From contig JAADVB010000204.1 in NCBI GenBank assembly GCA_023334545.1, positions 1-34,936 on the forward strand: 34,936 nucleotides of DNA, read 5' to 3'. The notes beneath the pieces were generated by a model. That model had not been told where the DNA came from. It did no database searches and was given only the letters and a program-made list of their open reading frames with translations. This document shows positions 18,630 to 28,200 of the stretch, piece by piece. The stretch is from Salisapilia sapeloensis. Taxonomy: Eukaryota; Oomycota; Peronosporomycetes; Peronosporales; Salisapiliaceae. A program made the translations under genes and the position numbers. Within the stretch, counting starts at the first letter, position 1; every line of letters starts with the position of its first letter.

Positions 18630-20873
18630 CTACATGTCTGCATATCCTCCATACTTGGAGCAATAGTTATGGAAATCTCCGCCGTTGCTTTGATTGCTAC
18701 CAGCCCTCCTCTCTTCACGACTAGAAGTCCTCTCGACTCGTCTCATCGTGTCTTCAGGCAGATCCAAACCTGCTTGACTCCAGTTCCGGCCAGAAGATGG
18801 CGGCGGCTGGAAATTCGTTCGAGCAGCAACTCGTGTACGTTCCTGGATCGTCGGATACTCTGGAGCGGATGTAGCGGATGATATGCTGCCATCCCGCTGG
18901 AAAGATGCGAGATCAAACGCACGAGTTGTCTTGGAATATCCCAGCTTCTCGCCTCGAGCACAACTGCCGATCGAATTACTAGATGCAGCCATCGTCGTCA
19001 AGAGATGATCAAAGTTTTCCTGATTAAACGACTTGGTCCGTCTCCTTCTTCTCGGCTCATGAAGACTCGTGGGGGGACTCTTGACAAACTCTCGTCCTTG
19101 TCTCTGATGCGCTGCCGCAGCCTGAGGAGAATCGTAGACTCGTAGGAAGAAATGAGATGGAGATGGATCCTCCGTCTCAATGTCCGTGCAAGCTCCGGAC
19201 GGACGAAGGCTTGGAGCGTTGTAATCGTCCGTGTGATGGCTTCTAAGGAAAGACCGACGAAGTAGTCGAATGTGCGTTCTCGTCTGATCACGACTGCTTC
19301 CGAGATTTACATCCACGTCCTCTGACTTGGTGTTCAGATCGACAAAGATACCTGTGAGACCCATGACGAGCACGAGGCTAGGCATCGTCAAAGGTGTGAT
19401 TATGAAGAGAGCAAGTGCTGGTAGTAGGATCATGACGAAGAGCAAGTACTGGTCCGAACTATTCGCGATAGCTGGTCCTTCCACGAGAGACATCCAGGTC
19501 AAGTAGAACGCTTGTCCGATCGTCGCGAACTGGAAGAGACGCAAGAGGAAGCGAGGACTGTGGAACCAGAAGCGGTCGTCATGGTGATGCAATTGGCTAT
19601 GGCACAGCACGGACATCTGCATACGGATGACCGCTCGTACTGCCGTCGCAACAGATTTGAAGCTCGGATGCTTCTTCTGACCTGTATGCTCACTCCGTTG
19701 CCTCGTGAATCGCTCCTGAATGTCGTTTATGGAGATTACACGCAAGCGGTCGTCTACGATGCCTTTCAGGATGTGCAGCACCTTAAAGAAGATGACTACG
19801 TTCGTAAAAAGGAGAAGGACACCGATGCCAATGAAGATATAGTGCTCATTGTCCGGATACAAGGACGGTAAAATGCAGATGACAAGCAACAAGAGCAATG
19901 CACTAGGATGCAGCTCCGAGATGTGGAAGAGTAGGTTGCGCATGCACAGGACGTGGTACTTGTCGTACGTCATGTCCGACCTCTTCTTCCTTTTCCGACT
20001 CGCGTCCACACCAAAGAGGCGTTCCACCTCCTCTGGGTTCTTGTAGATGTATCCTGATCGGTGCTGACAGATATTGTACGCTAATAGCTCGAAGCTCTTC
20101 CACAAGTTGTACTGCTTCTTCAGATTGAAACGAAAGCTCCAGCCTTCTCGCTGGTATCGTTGCAATAGCAAGCTGTACGCCTTGGACCCGAGAGCGAGGT
20201 CCATGCCGGACGCTTCACGCTTGAGTGCTGAGTTACGAGGACGCCTGTCAGATAAAGGTGGGACGTTTGGATCCTCATGCATCCACTGCATCCTGTTCGA
20301 GTATGGTGAATCCATGAGCTCCCTTCCACTGTCCGATTCAAAGCTACCTCGCACGTCATCATGGAAAAAGTTATTGTCCTCATCTTCCAATGGAGACGAC
20401 GGATCTTTACTGCGTATCTCCCACACTAGCTTCGGTACAACCGTACCAATGAAGAGTAGGAGGAGTACGATCAAAATGTAATACATCATCGTGAGGAAGA
20501 CTAGGTAATGGAAGAACTCGTATAGGTGCAGCTCAGCTGTAGATGACAGCGTGTCATCATCTCCGAGAGGCAACCTGGACATGGCACCACTTGTATTCAG
20601 TGTAAAGATGACCATCGAGATAAAGCCGAGGATCATGAGCTCTTCGAAGATACGGTTGACAATAAGTCCGAGCTGCGGGCATGAAATGGATTTGCGAATA
20701 TGTCGAATTAGATGATCAATCGCGACGGAGAGAATGACGATGACACCCAGGAGAAAGACAGCAGTAGGGAGGTTGTCATGTAGACAATAGGTATTCGCGA
20801 CGCCGAGGAACGCCACCGGATCCGCACACACACCACCTCCTTCTCCACCTCCAAGCTCTCGATCCACCTTCAT
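18630..20873 (-). CDS. MLO-like multi-pass membrane protein
   Basis: This is a single-exon gene of 747 residues. Hydrophobic segments lie at about 36-55, 76-93, 122-145, two near 325-370, one near 445-465 and a pair near 475-510, giving about seven or eight passes. MLO-like signatures are 'EELMILGFISM' after the first loop, 'FWFHSPRFLLRLFQFATIGQAF' before the last membrane segments, and the hydrophobic 'LFIITPLTMPSLVLVMG' segment. The large loop between segments 3 and 4 is acidic and Ser-rich, then basic. The C-terminal 240 residues are polar, with a basic patch 'EPRRRRRTKSFNQENF'; plant MLO carries a calmodulin site at a comparable position, but I cannot show one here. Plant MLO proteins act as calcium channels and are powdery-mildew susceptibility factors. 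The oomycete function is unknown. It is divergent from the small membrane gene at 21040 (166 bp). Confidence 0.78.
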   Translation of the reverse strand: MKVDRELGGGEGGGVCADPVAFLGVANTYCLHDNLPTAVFLLGVIVILSVAIDHLIRHIRKSISCPQLGLIVNRIFEELMILGFISMVIFTLNTSGAMSRLPLGDDDTLSSTAELHLYEFFHYLVFLTMMYYILIVLLLLFIGTVVPKLVWEIRSKDPSSPLEDEDNNFFHDDVRGSFESDSGRELMDSPYSNRMQWMHEDPNVPPLSDRRPRNSALKREASGMDLALGSKAYSLLLQRYQREGWSFRFNLKKQYNLWKSFELLAYNICQHRSGYIYKNPEEVERLFGVDASRKRKKRSDMTYDKYHVLCMRNLLFHISELHPSALLLLLVICILPSLYPDNEHYIFIGIGVLLLFTNVVIFFKVLHILKGIVDDRLRVISINDIQERFTRQRSEHTGQKKHPSFKSVATAVRAVIRMQMSVLCHSQLHHHDDRFWFHSPRFLLRLFQFATIGQAFYLTWMSLVEGPAIANSSDQYLLFVMILLPALALFIITPLTMPSLVLVMGLTGIFVDLNTKSEDVDVNLGSSRDQTRTHIRLLRRSFLRSHHTDDYNAPSLRPSGACTDIETEDPSPSHFFLRVYDSPQAAAAHQRQGREFVKSPPTSLHEPRRRRRTKSFNQENFDHLLTTMAASSNSIGSCARGEKLGYSKTTRAFDLASFQRDGSISSATSAPEYPTIQERTRVAARTNFQPPPSSGRNWSQAGLDLPEDTMRRVERTSSREERRAGSNQSNGGDFHNYCSKYGGYADM

Positions 20874-21039
20874 GCTAGTGAAGTTTCGGAAAATCGTTTT
20901 ATGAGATCTACTGAACGTCTACTTCTTGAAACGGTGGTAGACGATCGCCGACAGTCTGTCGATTCCCATACCCAGTAATGCATCCACAGTCCAGCCGAGC
21001 GGTGCGACTCTTCATCTGGATCGAGCGATACCTCCGATC

Positions 21040-21400
21040 ATGTCAGCACTAGACCGTAGTACAATATTCATCCTTGTTTCGATCCTTGCGAAAGCTACGG
21101 ATGCCCATGATATGCATGAGAATACGACAATAAACGATGATCATTTACTGGATGTCGACGACCAAATGTTCACGCCGAAAGTTATTCGTGGATACTTGAC
21201 TGCCGCTATTCTGACCATCAGTGTCGCCGTGTCTGCTGTCATCGGGTACATGCTCAAATCTCGATCTACGCACCAACGTACGGAGCAAGGTACTTGGACA
21301 TGATATATCTAATAAAACGAAGAAGAGAATCATTGCGTATATAGATGAGAAAGATGAGATGCTGTATTCACTCTTGCAACACGATTACTCGCCTGCGTAA
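21040..21400 (+). CDS. Small type I membrane protein with YxxL tail motif
   Basis: Exons are 21040-21289 and 21345-21400 (306 nt, 101 residues). The intron is 55 bp (GTACTT..TATATAG) with a 'tctaata' branch-like site. Without splicing the frame would end at 21303. An N-terminal signal peptide is predicted (about residues 1-22, 'TIFILVSILAKATDA'). A short acidic outside segment with one N-glycosylation site (Asn-Thr-Thr) follows, then one membrane span (about 52-73, 'LTAAILTISVAVSAVIGYML'). The charged cytoplasmic tail carries 'DEMLYSLLQ', and Y-S-L-L fits the YxxPhi signal read by clathrin adaptors. No family was recognised. It is probably a small endomembrane or plasma-membrane protein. It is divergent from the MLO-like gene and convergent with the TatD gene (35-bp gap). 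Confidence 0.68.
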
Positions 21401-21435
21401 TTGCCAGAACGCTTCTAAGGTTCAAATATACACGA

Positions 21436-22317
21436 CTATCCTTCCTTCTCGTCTGATATACCATACGCCCGCTTTGCATTCGCCACCACGACGTCGCACA
21501 GCTGACTCGCTGGCGTATGACGCAGTTGGGCTGCTTTGTACAGTGCCAATTGTACGAGAGCAGGCTCATTGATCCCTTCCGACAGCTGCATCTCGTCGAC
21601 ACGAATGCGATCGGCCAGCCCAAAGACTTGGATGGCATCCCGGACAGCCGTCTCCGATGGCGCTTGGTCCGGCGCATCCGTCTCTAAGAGCAGTGTTGCT
21701 TCCGGCACTCGGATGCAACTCTCAGCAGCTTTACCGTTCTGTAGCAGTTGCTTTACATTAAATGAAAAGTAGAGCTCCGTGTCGGTCCTCTTGCTCATCG
21801 ACAGGAACTGCTGCGTCATGTCCGGTGCACCGCCGTACGAATGCAACACGATATGTGGTGGCAACTGCCTATGTTTCTCTAGAGATGAACGCATCAGTTG
21901 TAGCAGCTTGCCATACTGGCCAACGCAATGAATGACACAAGTCCGACGCATGGTTGTGGCAAGCTCAAGCTGCTCTGAGAACACACTCGCCTGCACGTCT
22001 TTCGGTACTTGGTTACCACGAGCACTCTTGCACAGCCCAATCTCACCTAAACTAGCTTTCGGATGCATCTCTAACTTGTATCTAAGCTTATCTAGGTAGT
22101 CTCGCGGCGCCTGCGCCGCCCACCACGGATGCAGACCAAAGCACGGCACAACGGCATCATTTAAACTCGCTTCCAACTGCGCCCAGTCCTGCTCATGGCA
22201 TGCACAGCTTACGACGTGGAAGACACCTGCTAGTACCGCTCGACGCACCGCCTGCCGTCCACTACGCACGTCATGGACATGGGCATGGGCATCAATCATG
22301 TTTTTATATAATGCCAC
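21436..22317 (-). CDS. TatD-family metal-dependent deoxyribonuclease
   Basis: This is a single-exon gene of 293 residues, close to the family norm. TIM-barrel amidohydrolase metal ligands are in order: H11 and H13 in 'IDAHAHVHD', E92 in 'LGEIGL', H130 in 'VIHCVG', H159 in 'VLHSYGG' and D214 in 'LLETDAPDQ'. 'FGLHPWW' is also typical. TatD enzymes are Mg-dependent 3'-5' exonucleases and DNases with roles in DNA repair and apoptosis-like DNA breakdown; the cell location cannot be told. The start could be Met1 or Met7, and Met7 sits directly before the HxH motif. It is divergent from the membrane kinase gene (228 bp). Confidence 0.93.
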   Translation of the reverse strand: MALYKNMIDAHAHVHDVRSGRQAVRRAVLAGVFHVVSCACHEQDWAQLEASLNDAVVPCFGLHPWWAAQAPRDYLDKLRYKLEMHPKASLGEIGLCKSARGNQVPKDVQASVFSEQLELATTMRRTCVIHCVGQYGKLLQLMRSSLEKHRQLPPHIVLHSYGGAPDMTQQFLSMSKRTDTELYFSFNVKQLLQNGKAAESCIRVPEATLLLETDAPDQAPSETAVRDAIQVFGLADRIRVDEMQLSEGINEPALVQLALYKAAQLRHTPASQLCDVVVANAKRAYGISDEKEG

Positions 22318-22545
22318 GCTCCGGCACTAATTCCATCATTCCTACGACCAGAAGGAGACTTGGAGTACCTACGTACTCGTCTATACTTGTTCTTTCAGAG
22401 CCTTTGATACGTTTGAACTCGTTCCTATCACTGCTTCTATATCTACGCACATCCTGTCGGTACGAGCGTAGTACAAGCCAGCTGACAGGCTCTTCCCAAG
22501 ACCCCCTTCTTCCCCATCATTTCGTAACTCGTTTCGGCGCCAGCC

Positions 22546-25086
22546 ATGGAAGGTCAGGACACGCTATCTCGACGCCCGACGCATGACTCGAGCCTGCATT
22601 ATAACGACTTGTCACCTCCAAGCAGCAATGCAAGCTTCACGCTCCTCGAGACGGACGGATCGACCAACTTAATCTCCAGCAGTATGCCAGCGAGACCAGG
22701 TCAGCAGCGTCGGCAGCGTCCGCATACTGTCGGCTCCTTCACCATCGGTCGTCGAAGAGCACTTCCATCAGTCGAGAGTGAAGAAGACGATGAAGCAGGC
22801 GACCTCTTTCCCATGAACTCGAGAGTCTATACGAATCCGACCAACATCGTCCCTCCTGCTGCCCACGAGTCCATCGTCATGAGCGATCAGCAGCACCCTG
22901 TCGAGCTGTCTGTTTACCGCTCGACACCTGGTGGCAGCTCGCACTCTGTCAAGAGCAATCCTCGCTCTGTGGCGGGAGATAATCGCGATACGTTCGGAAG
23001 TCAAGAACAAAAGCCCAGCAGCCATCAAGGTCATTCCGGCCAGATCCCTCTGAACGCTGGCATAGATCAACCTTCGATGCTGGAAGAAGTAGACCGAGAA
23101 TCGTTGACGGACTCACGTCCGTCCACAGCCTTCTCCGTGCGTCTAAAGCACTCCACGGCATCGCTATGGGCTCGTTTGACAGTCACGTGGGACTCGTTCT
23201 TCTTGCTACTAACGCTCCTACTCGCACTCATCGGCTTAGCACTGGCGATCGTGCTGAGTGTCGTCCTCCATTCCATGTCCAACATCATCGTTCACGTCAA
23301 GTGCGTCATGACGTACAAGCCGCATGACTACGCCGAAGCGTCCATCACCATGTTGCTCTCGTTCTGGATCCCCACCTTCACCTACGTTGTCCTCTTCATC
23401 GTATCTATCTGGATCGGTGTCCTCTGCAGTCGCAGTCGTAAGCGAGTCCTCCAGAGCTCTCCAGCTTGTGCCAACGTCCCGGACTTGACCTCTGCCTTTA
23501 TGCTCCCTTGCTATGAGCCCATCTGGTACACCATCTCTGCTCTATCGCTACTCGGTATCATCGGCCATGCCGTTAGCTTCACCTTTGAAAGAACAGAGGA
23601 GCATGCAGACGAGTTTGCCAGCCTAACACTGGACAACTCTCAGGATAACCCTTGCGACACCCTCCAGCTGCCGTTAATATGGATCCTGCAGCTACTACCG
23701 ATGCTCATGGTCCAGCGCAGCGTCTCCCGCCAAGCTGTCCTTCGCTCCATTGCCTACTCTGGCTGCGTTGTCATCGTCATGCTTGTGTGTTTCCTAACTC
23801 TTTACCATTCGGGAGACAAAGCGCTGGACTTTGTCTCCTTTGGTGTTCACGTCCTCCTCGTCCTCTTCTACTGTTGGGCCAAGTGGTTCTTCCACGCTCG
23901 TTCAACCTTTGACTTCTTCTTCGTTGCTGCCATCATAAGCAGTTTGTCGAGTATCACCCTCCAGATCGTCACGTTCGTCCAGGACAATGAGACCGGAGGA
24001 TCTGCTATCTTACGCTCTTGTGTCCATGGCATCTACGCCCTCATCGTCGTCGCGCTCCTCGTCTCCATGCGTGCAGACACGAGGTACTGGCTCGGCTTTG
24101 ACGAGACGCCTCTCCATCGTCTAGATCAGATGCGTAGGTACATGCGCCACCTAGCAGAACGAGGCATGATCACCAACTTTTCCACACGCACGTCGGTCTA
24201 CGACGTCCATCGCATGATCGAAGACCATCGGCATAACGTCGTCGACATCTCCCGCCTGAATCTTCAATGCACTGTCGCGCAAGGAGCGACGTCGATCGTT
24301 CTCAAAGGAAAGATGCGATCCGATACGGATATTGCGCTCAAGATCTACACGAGTGTTCAAGTCACGGATGAGGAAGTAGAGCGCTTTTCACATGAAACGG
24401 CGCTTAATGTCCAGCTCTCTCATCCGAATGTGGTCAAGTTCTACGGATTATGTGTCGTCCCACCATCCATCTCTCTTGTCTTTGAGTTCTGCGAGTACGG
24501 AGGACTAGAATCTGTGCTCCTGACGCAAAAGAATAACTGGCACTTGTCCACGAAACTCAAGATGTGGCTTGATGCATGTCACGCCGTTGCGTACTTGCAT
24601 AGCTTCAACCCTCCGCTTCTCCATCGTGATATCAAGACTGACAATTTCCTCGTCGGTCACGAGTTTCTCGTGAAACTTGCGGACTTTGGAGAAGCCAATC
24701 TGCTCAAACCACGGACGGACGGGACGATGACGATCGTCGGGACCGTTGACTTCATGGCGCCTGAGATGATCTTAGGTGGAAAGACAGCCAGATATGGCAC
24801 GGCTGCAGACGTGTATAGCCTCATGATCACGTTGTGGCAGATCCTAGTGCCTGACAGGAGTCCGTGGGAACATAAGAGCCACTTGGAGGTGTACACGAGC
24901 GTCACGAAAGGCGAGCGACCTCCGATCTTACCCACGATTTCAGCTGGATGTGCCGAGATTCTCGAGATGGGTTGGTGCGCCAACCCGAGTAAGCGTGTGG
25001 CGGTCGAGGACATCATCCCAAAGGTCCATCAGCTTTGGCTCTTGTCGTTGCATCAGAAACCTCTTCGACGCACAGACGGCAAGTAG
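22546..25086 (+). CDS. Multi-pass membrane protein kinase, TKL-like
   Basis: This is a single-exon gene of 846 residues. The N-terminal 205 residues are polar and disordered. Several hydrophobic segments follow (about 218-245, 265-290, 325-345, 375-390, 400-420, 425-445, 460-480 and 490-507), so the protein is polytopic. The kinase domain spans about 568-835: Lys in 'DIALKIY', helix-C Glu in 'FSHETALNVQLSHPNVV', 'LLHRDIKTDNFLV', 'LADFGEANL' and 'GTVDFMAPEM'. The glycine loop is weak ('VAQGATSIVLKG' keeps one of three glycines), but the catalytic Lys, Asp and DFG are intact, so activity is likely. The sequence is of the tyrosine-kinase-like group expanded in oomycetes. A seven- or eight-span N-terminus fused to a cytosolic kinase suggests a receptor kinase; the ligand is unknown. 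It is convergent with the FYVE gene (150-bp gap). Confidence 0.9.
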   Translation: MEGQDTLSRRPTHDSSLHYNDLSPPSSNASFTLLETDGSTNLISSSMPARPGQQRRQRPHTVGSFTIGRRRALPSVESEEDDEAGDLFPMNSRVYTNPTNIVPPAAHESIVMSDQQHPVELSVYRSTPGGSSHSVKSNPRSVAGDNRDTFGSQEQKPSSHQGHSGQIPLNAGIDQPSMLEEVDRESLTDSRPSTAFSVRLKHSTASLWARLTVTWDSFFLLLTLLLALIGLALAIVLSVVLHSMSNIIVHVKCVMTYKPHDYAEASITMLLSFWIPTFTYVVLFIVSIWIGVLCSRSRKRVLQSSPACANVPDLTSAFMLPCYEPIWYTISALSLLGIIGHAVSFTFERTEEHADEFASLTLDNSQDNPCDTLQLPLIWILQLLPMLMVQRSVSRQAVLRSIAYSGCVVIVMLVCFLTLYHSGDKALDFVSFGVHVLLVLFYCWAKWFFHARSTFDFFFVAAIISSLSSITLQIVTFVQDNETGGSAILRSCVHGIYALIVVALLVSMRADTRYWLGFDETPLHRLDQMRRYMRHLAERGMITNFSTRTSVYDVHRMIEDHRHNVVDISRLNLQCTVAQGATSIVLKGKMRSDTDIALKIYTSVQVTDEEVERFSHETALNVQLSHPNVVKFYGLCVVPPSISLVFEFCEYGGLESVLLTQKNNWHLSTKLKMWLDACHAVAYLHSFNPPLLHRDIKTDNFLVGHEFLVKLADFGEANLLKPRTDGTMTIVGTVDFMAPEMILGGKTARYGTAADVYSLMITLWQILVPDRSPWEHKSHLEVYTSVTKGERPPILPTISAGCAEILEMGWCANPSKRVAVEDIIPKVHQLWLLSLHQKPLRRTDGK

Positions 25087-25236
25087 CTCGATCGTAGGAG
25101 GAATAGCCATGGATATTATCTGCTACCACGCCTGTGGTCTCTTGAGGAGCGATAGCCATCGGTAACATCGTGCGTATCGAAAGTGGCAGTCGAGTGGATT
25201 TAAATATAAGTAGTTTGTCTGTATTCGTGCTTACAA

Positions 25237-28200
25237 CTATAGCTCCGTCAGCTCCAAGTCAGGTGTCGTGTCCGGCTCGGTACTCTTGGTCTTCTTGGAC
25301 GACTTGCGCTTCTCTTTCTTTTCCTTCTTGTGCTTCTTCTTCTTCTTGTCCTTGTCCTTGCCGTCGCCATCTTCTTTATCCTTATCCTTGCTCTTCTTTT
25401 TCTTCTTCTTCTCTTTCGGACTCTTTTCCTCGGACTGTGCCGCAGTGGCACGACGGCGAGCCAATTGCTCGCGCTGGGCTTGACGCTGCTTTTGCTGAAT
25501 CCTCTTCTTGCGCTCTCGCTCTTGCTCCTGCAGCACTTGCCAGTCAGAGCTCAAGCCAGTATCAGCATCAGTGCTTGACGGAGCCTTGACGAGCGCAGAT
25601 GAATGTACGCCATCTGGTTGCGAGTCTTCTACCTCTCCGTCTTGTTTCTCTGTCTGTGTAGCACTAGACGATTCGGTGCTATCAGGTGGTGATTCCGGAG
25701 TAAGCTGCGACTCTTCGGTTGTCGATTCCTCTGCTTGAGGAGAGCTTTCCTCTGACGTAGACTCCGGCATGGTGGTCGCAGATGGCTGTGGTTCATGCTC
25801 TTCCTGTGTCGTCATCTTAAACTCGACGCTGGGCTCTTCTGCATGATCTAACTCTTCATTGCTTTCGGCCTCGGATGGGTCCTTGTCGAAATCATGCGTA
25901 TTCATAAGAAGTGAGTCGAGCGCAACGTCGTTCGACAGACCAAACGTATCCAGGTCATCGTCATCCTCCGTTTCGTTTCCATCTGGTAGCAGTGATGGAC
26001 CTTGATGGGGCATCACTTCCACTTCTTGCTCTTCCACCAAAGGATCCTCCACAGCGCTCTCCTTTTCTTTCGTCTCAGGTGCAGTCTCATCCACGACAGA
26101 GCTGTCGACTTCAACAGAACTAGTTGGTGCTTCTGCCTCTTGGTCTGCAGCGTCTTCATCTCTACTCCCTTGCTCTCCACTGCCTTCGTCCTTGATCTTC
26201 TCATTGTCCGAAGCAACGGTTTCCGAGGGCACATGCTCCTGCTTGGCATTTCCACTACGATCCGCCACATCCTCTTCGTCGCTTTCATCCGCCAGCAACG
26301 AGTCAAAGTCGACTGTAGACGCAGGACCATCGACTTCATCGTCACTGTCGCCAAGCAGATCGTTCGAGCGTCGATAAAGAATCTTCATAGCCGCGCCTGG
26401 CTTCTCTGGATCCTGAGTCGATGGCGACAAAGCCTCCATATCGACTGAACTCTCGCTCTGTCTAGACTCATCCTCGACAAGGGTATCACTGTCCTCTTTT
26501 TCCTTGACCTCATCAGCGCCTTCCCTACCATACTCACTCTCTCGTTCAGCACCCGTACTTTTGTCTCTCGCATCGACATCACCCTCGATGGAAGCAACTA
26601 CTCCATCCTCCTCTTTATCACCCTGGTCGCTGACGTCTTCCTCTGGATCATACAAGGCAGAAATGTCGTCCTGCGAGTCATCAAACAACGCATCGATCGT
26701 ATCCTCTGATTCCTCCTCTTTCACTTCTTTCGGAGACTCGTGCTTCTCTTCCATCTCGTCTAAAGCACCATTGCTTCCTTCCTCTACCTTAGAAGTAGAC
26801 TTTACCTTTCCAAGAGTCTCCTTTGTCTTCTTACGCAACGACGGAAGCTCTTCTTCCTCTTCCACCGACGGATACTCCTCTTCCTCAACCTTTTTAGTAG
26901 ACTTCTGTCGAATAGATTCCTTACTCCTTCCACGTAACGACTGATAACCTTCTTCATCCGACGACTGACCCTCCTCTTCCTCTGGCAATGTCTCAAACAA
27001 ACTCTCATAGTTCTGTCCACGTAGCTCCGGTCCATCGTCTTCCGACTTGTCTTCATCAAAGAGACTAGCAAATGAATCTTTTCGTTTCTTCCTACCACCC
27101 TTCCCTCCACCTTTCTTCCTTTGCACAGTCAACCGTCGATACTCGGCTTCATCCTCCTCCTCTTCTTCTTCATCATTCTCAAAGATACTCGCCTTTCGCT
27201 GCTGGCTCTTCCTTCGTCTCGAATGCCGAGGTGCCGACCGCTTCGACAACATCTCTTTCAAAGCCTTCAACTCTCCTTCCATAGACGATATCTTATCCAC
27301 GATAAGCCTATCTCCATCGTCCTCCTCTGTCACCTGACTGCTCTCAGTGTACGCCGAATCCTCTATACTCCTCTCCTCTTCCATGTAGCTTCGAGACTCG
27401 ATTCGATGTCTCGGAGATCGAGACTTTCGAGGCGTATGTCTGCTATTTCTATCGACAGATGTCTGACCCATGGATGGAGGTCGTCGGAGAGGTTGATCAG
27501 CTGGAACGTACCCTCCTGACACTGCATCAAAGACATAATCGTGCGGCTTTTCAAACGATGCAAAGTAGTCGTCAATCGAATCCTCTCGTGTCTTTCGAGA
27601 CGACTGCGTATGACCAAACTCTTCCATGATATTCCCAGCCCCATGTCCGTCACCCATGTCACGGATACCAAACCGAGGTTCCATCCCACTAGGCAAGGCA
27701 TACGACGCCGTATTCATCGGCTGTGCATCTGACCAAGTCCTCTTGTCGTTCAACGGCCTCGACGTCGCGTCGGAAGTGAAGCTAGCGTTGAATCGGTCGC
27801 TCGGTTGAGAGTTGCGTTGTGCGGCCATAAGAGACGACGGTTCATTTCGATACGTGTCTGCTTGCCGGAATCGATCGAGACCATCGTCCAGACTCTTCTG
27901 GCTGCGGGAAGTCGCTGACACGGCGGAGAAAGAAGTATTCGCCCAAGGTCGAGACGCCATGGCGCTCTGCGGATCTCGAATGGCAGGATGAAGGTTATTC
28001 GTGGGAGACTCAAAGAGATCGTTGAACGTATCACGACGACCATGTCCGTCGATCTGAGTTGATCGATGGCTACGTGGGTTGGATAGATTCGTATCCGATA
28101 TATGTCTCCGCCATGCATCGGCACCATTCGTCGTCATCTGATAGTTCGGTGCTTTCGCATACGAGTCTCTAGGTAATGTGTAGTTACTGGAAACTTGGCT

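Noticed and set aside
25248-25578. Leu/Phe-rich plus-strand frames that look like membrane proteins
   Set aside because: They are complements of the Lys/Glu-rich C-terminus of the FYVE gene. Antisense of such sequence always looks hydrophobic.
26504-27337. Long Ser/Leu-rich plus-strand frames
   Set aside because: Shadow frames of the low-complexity acidic body of the FYVE protein, with no independent signals.
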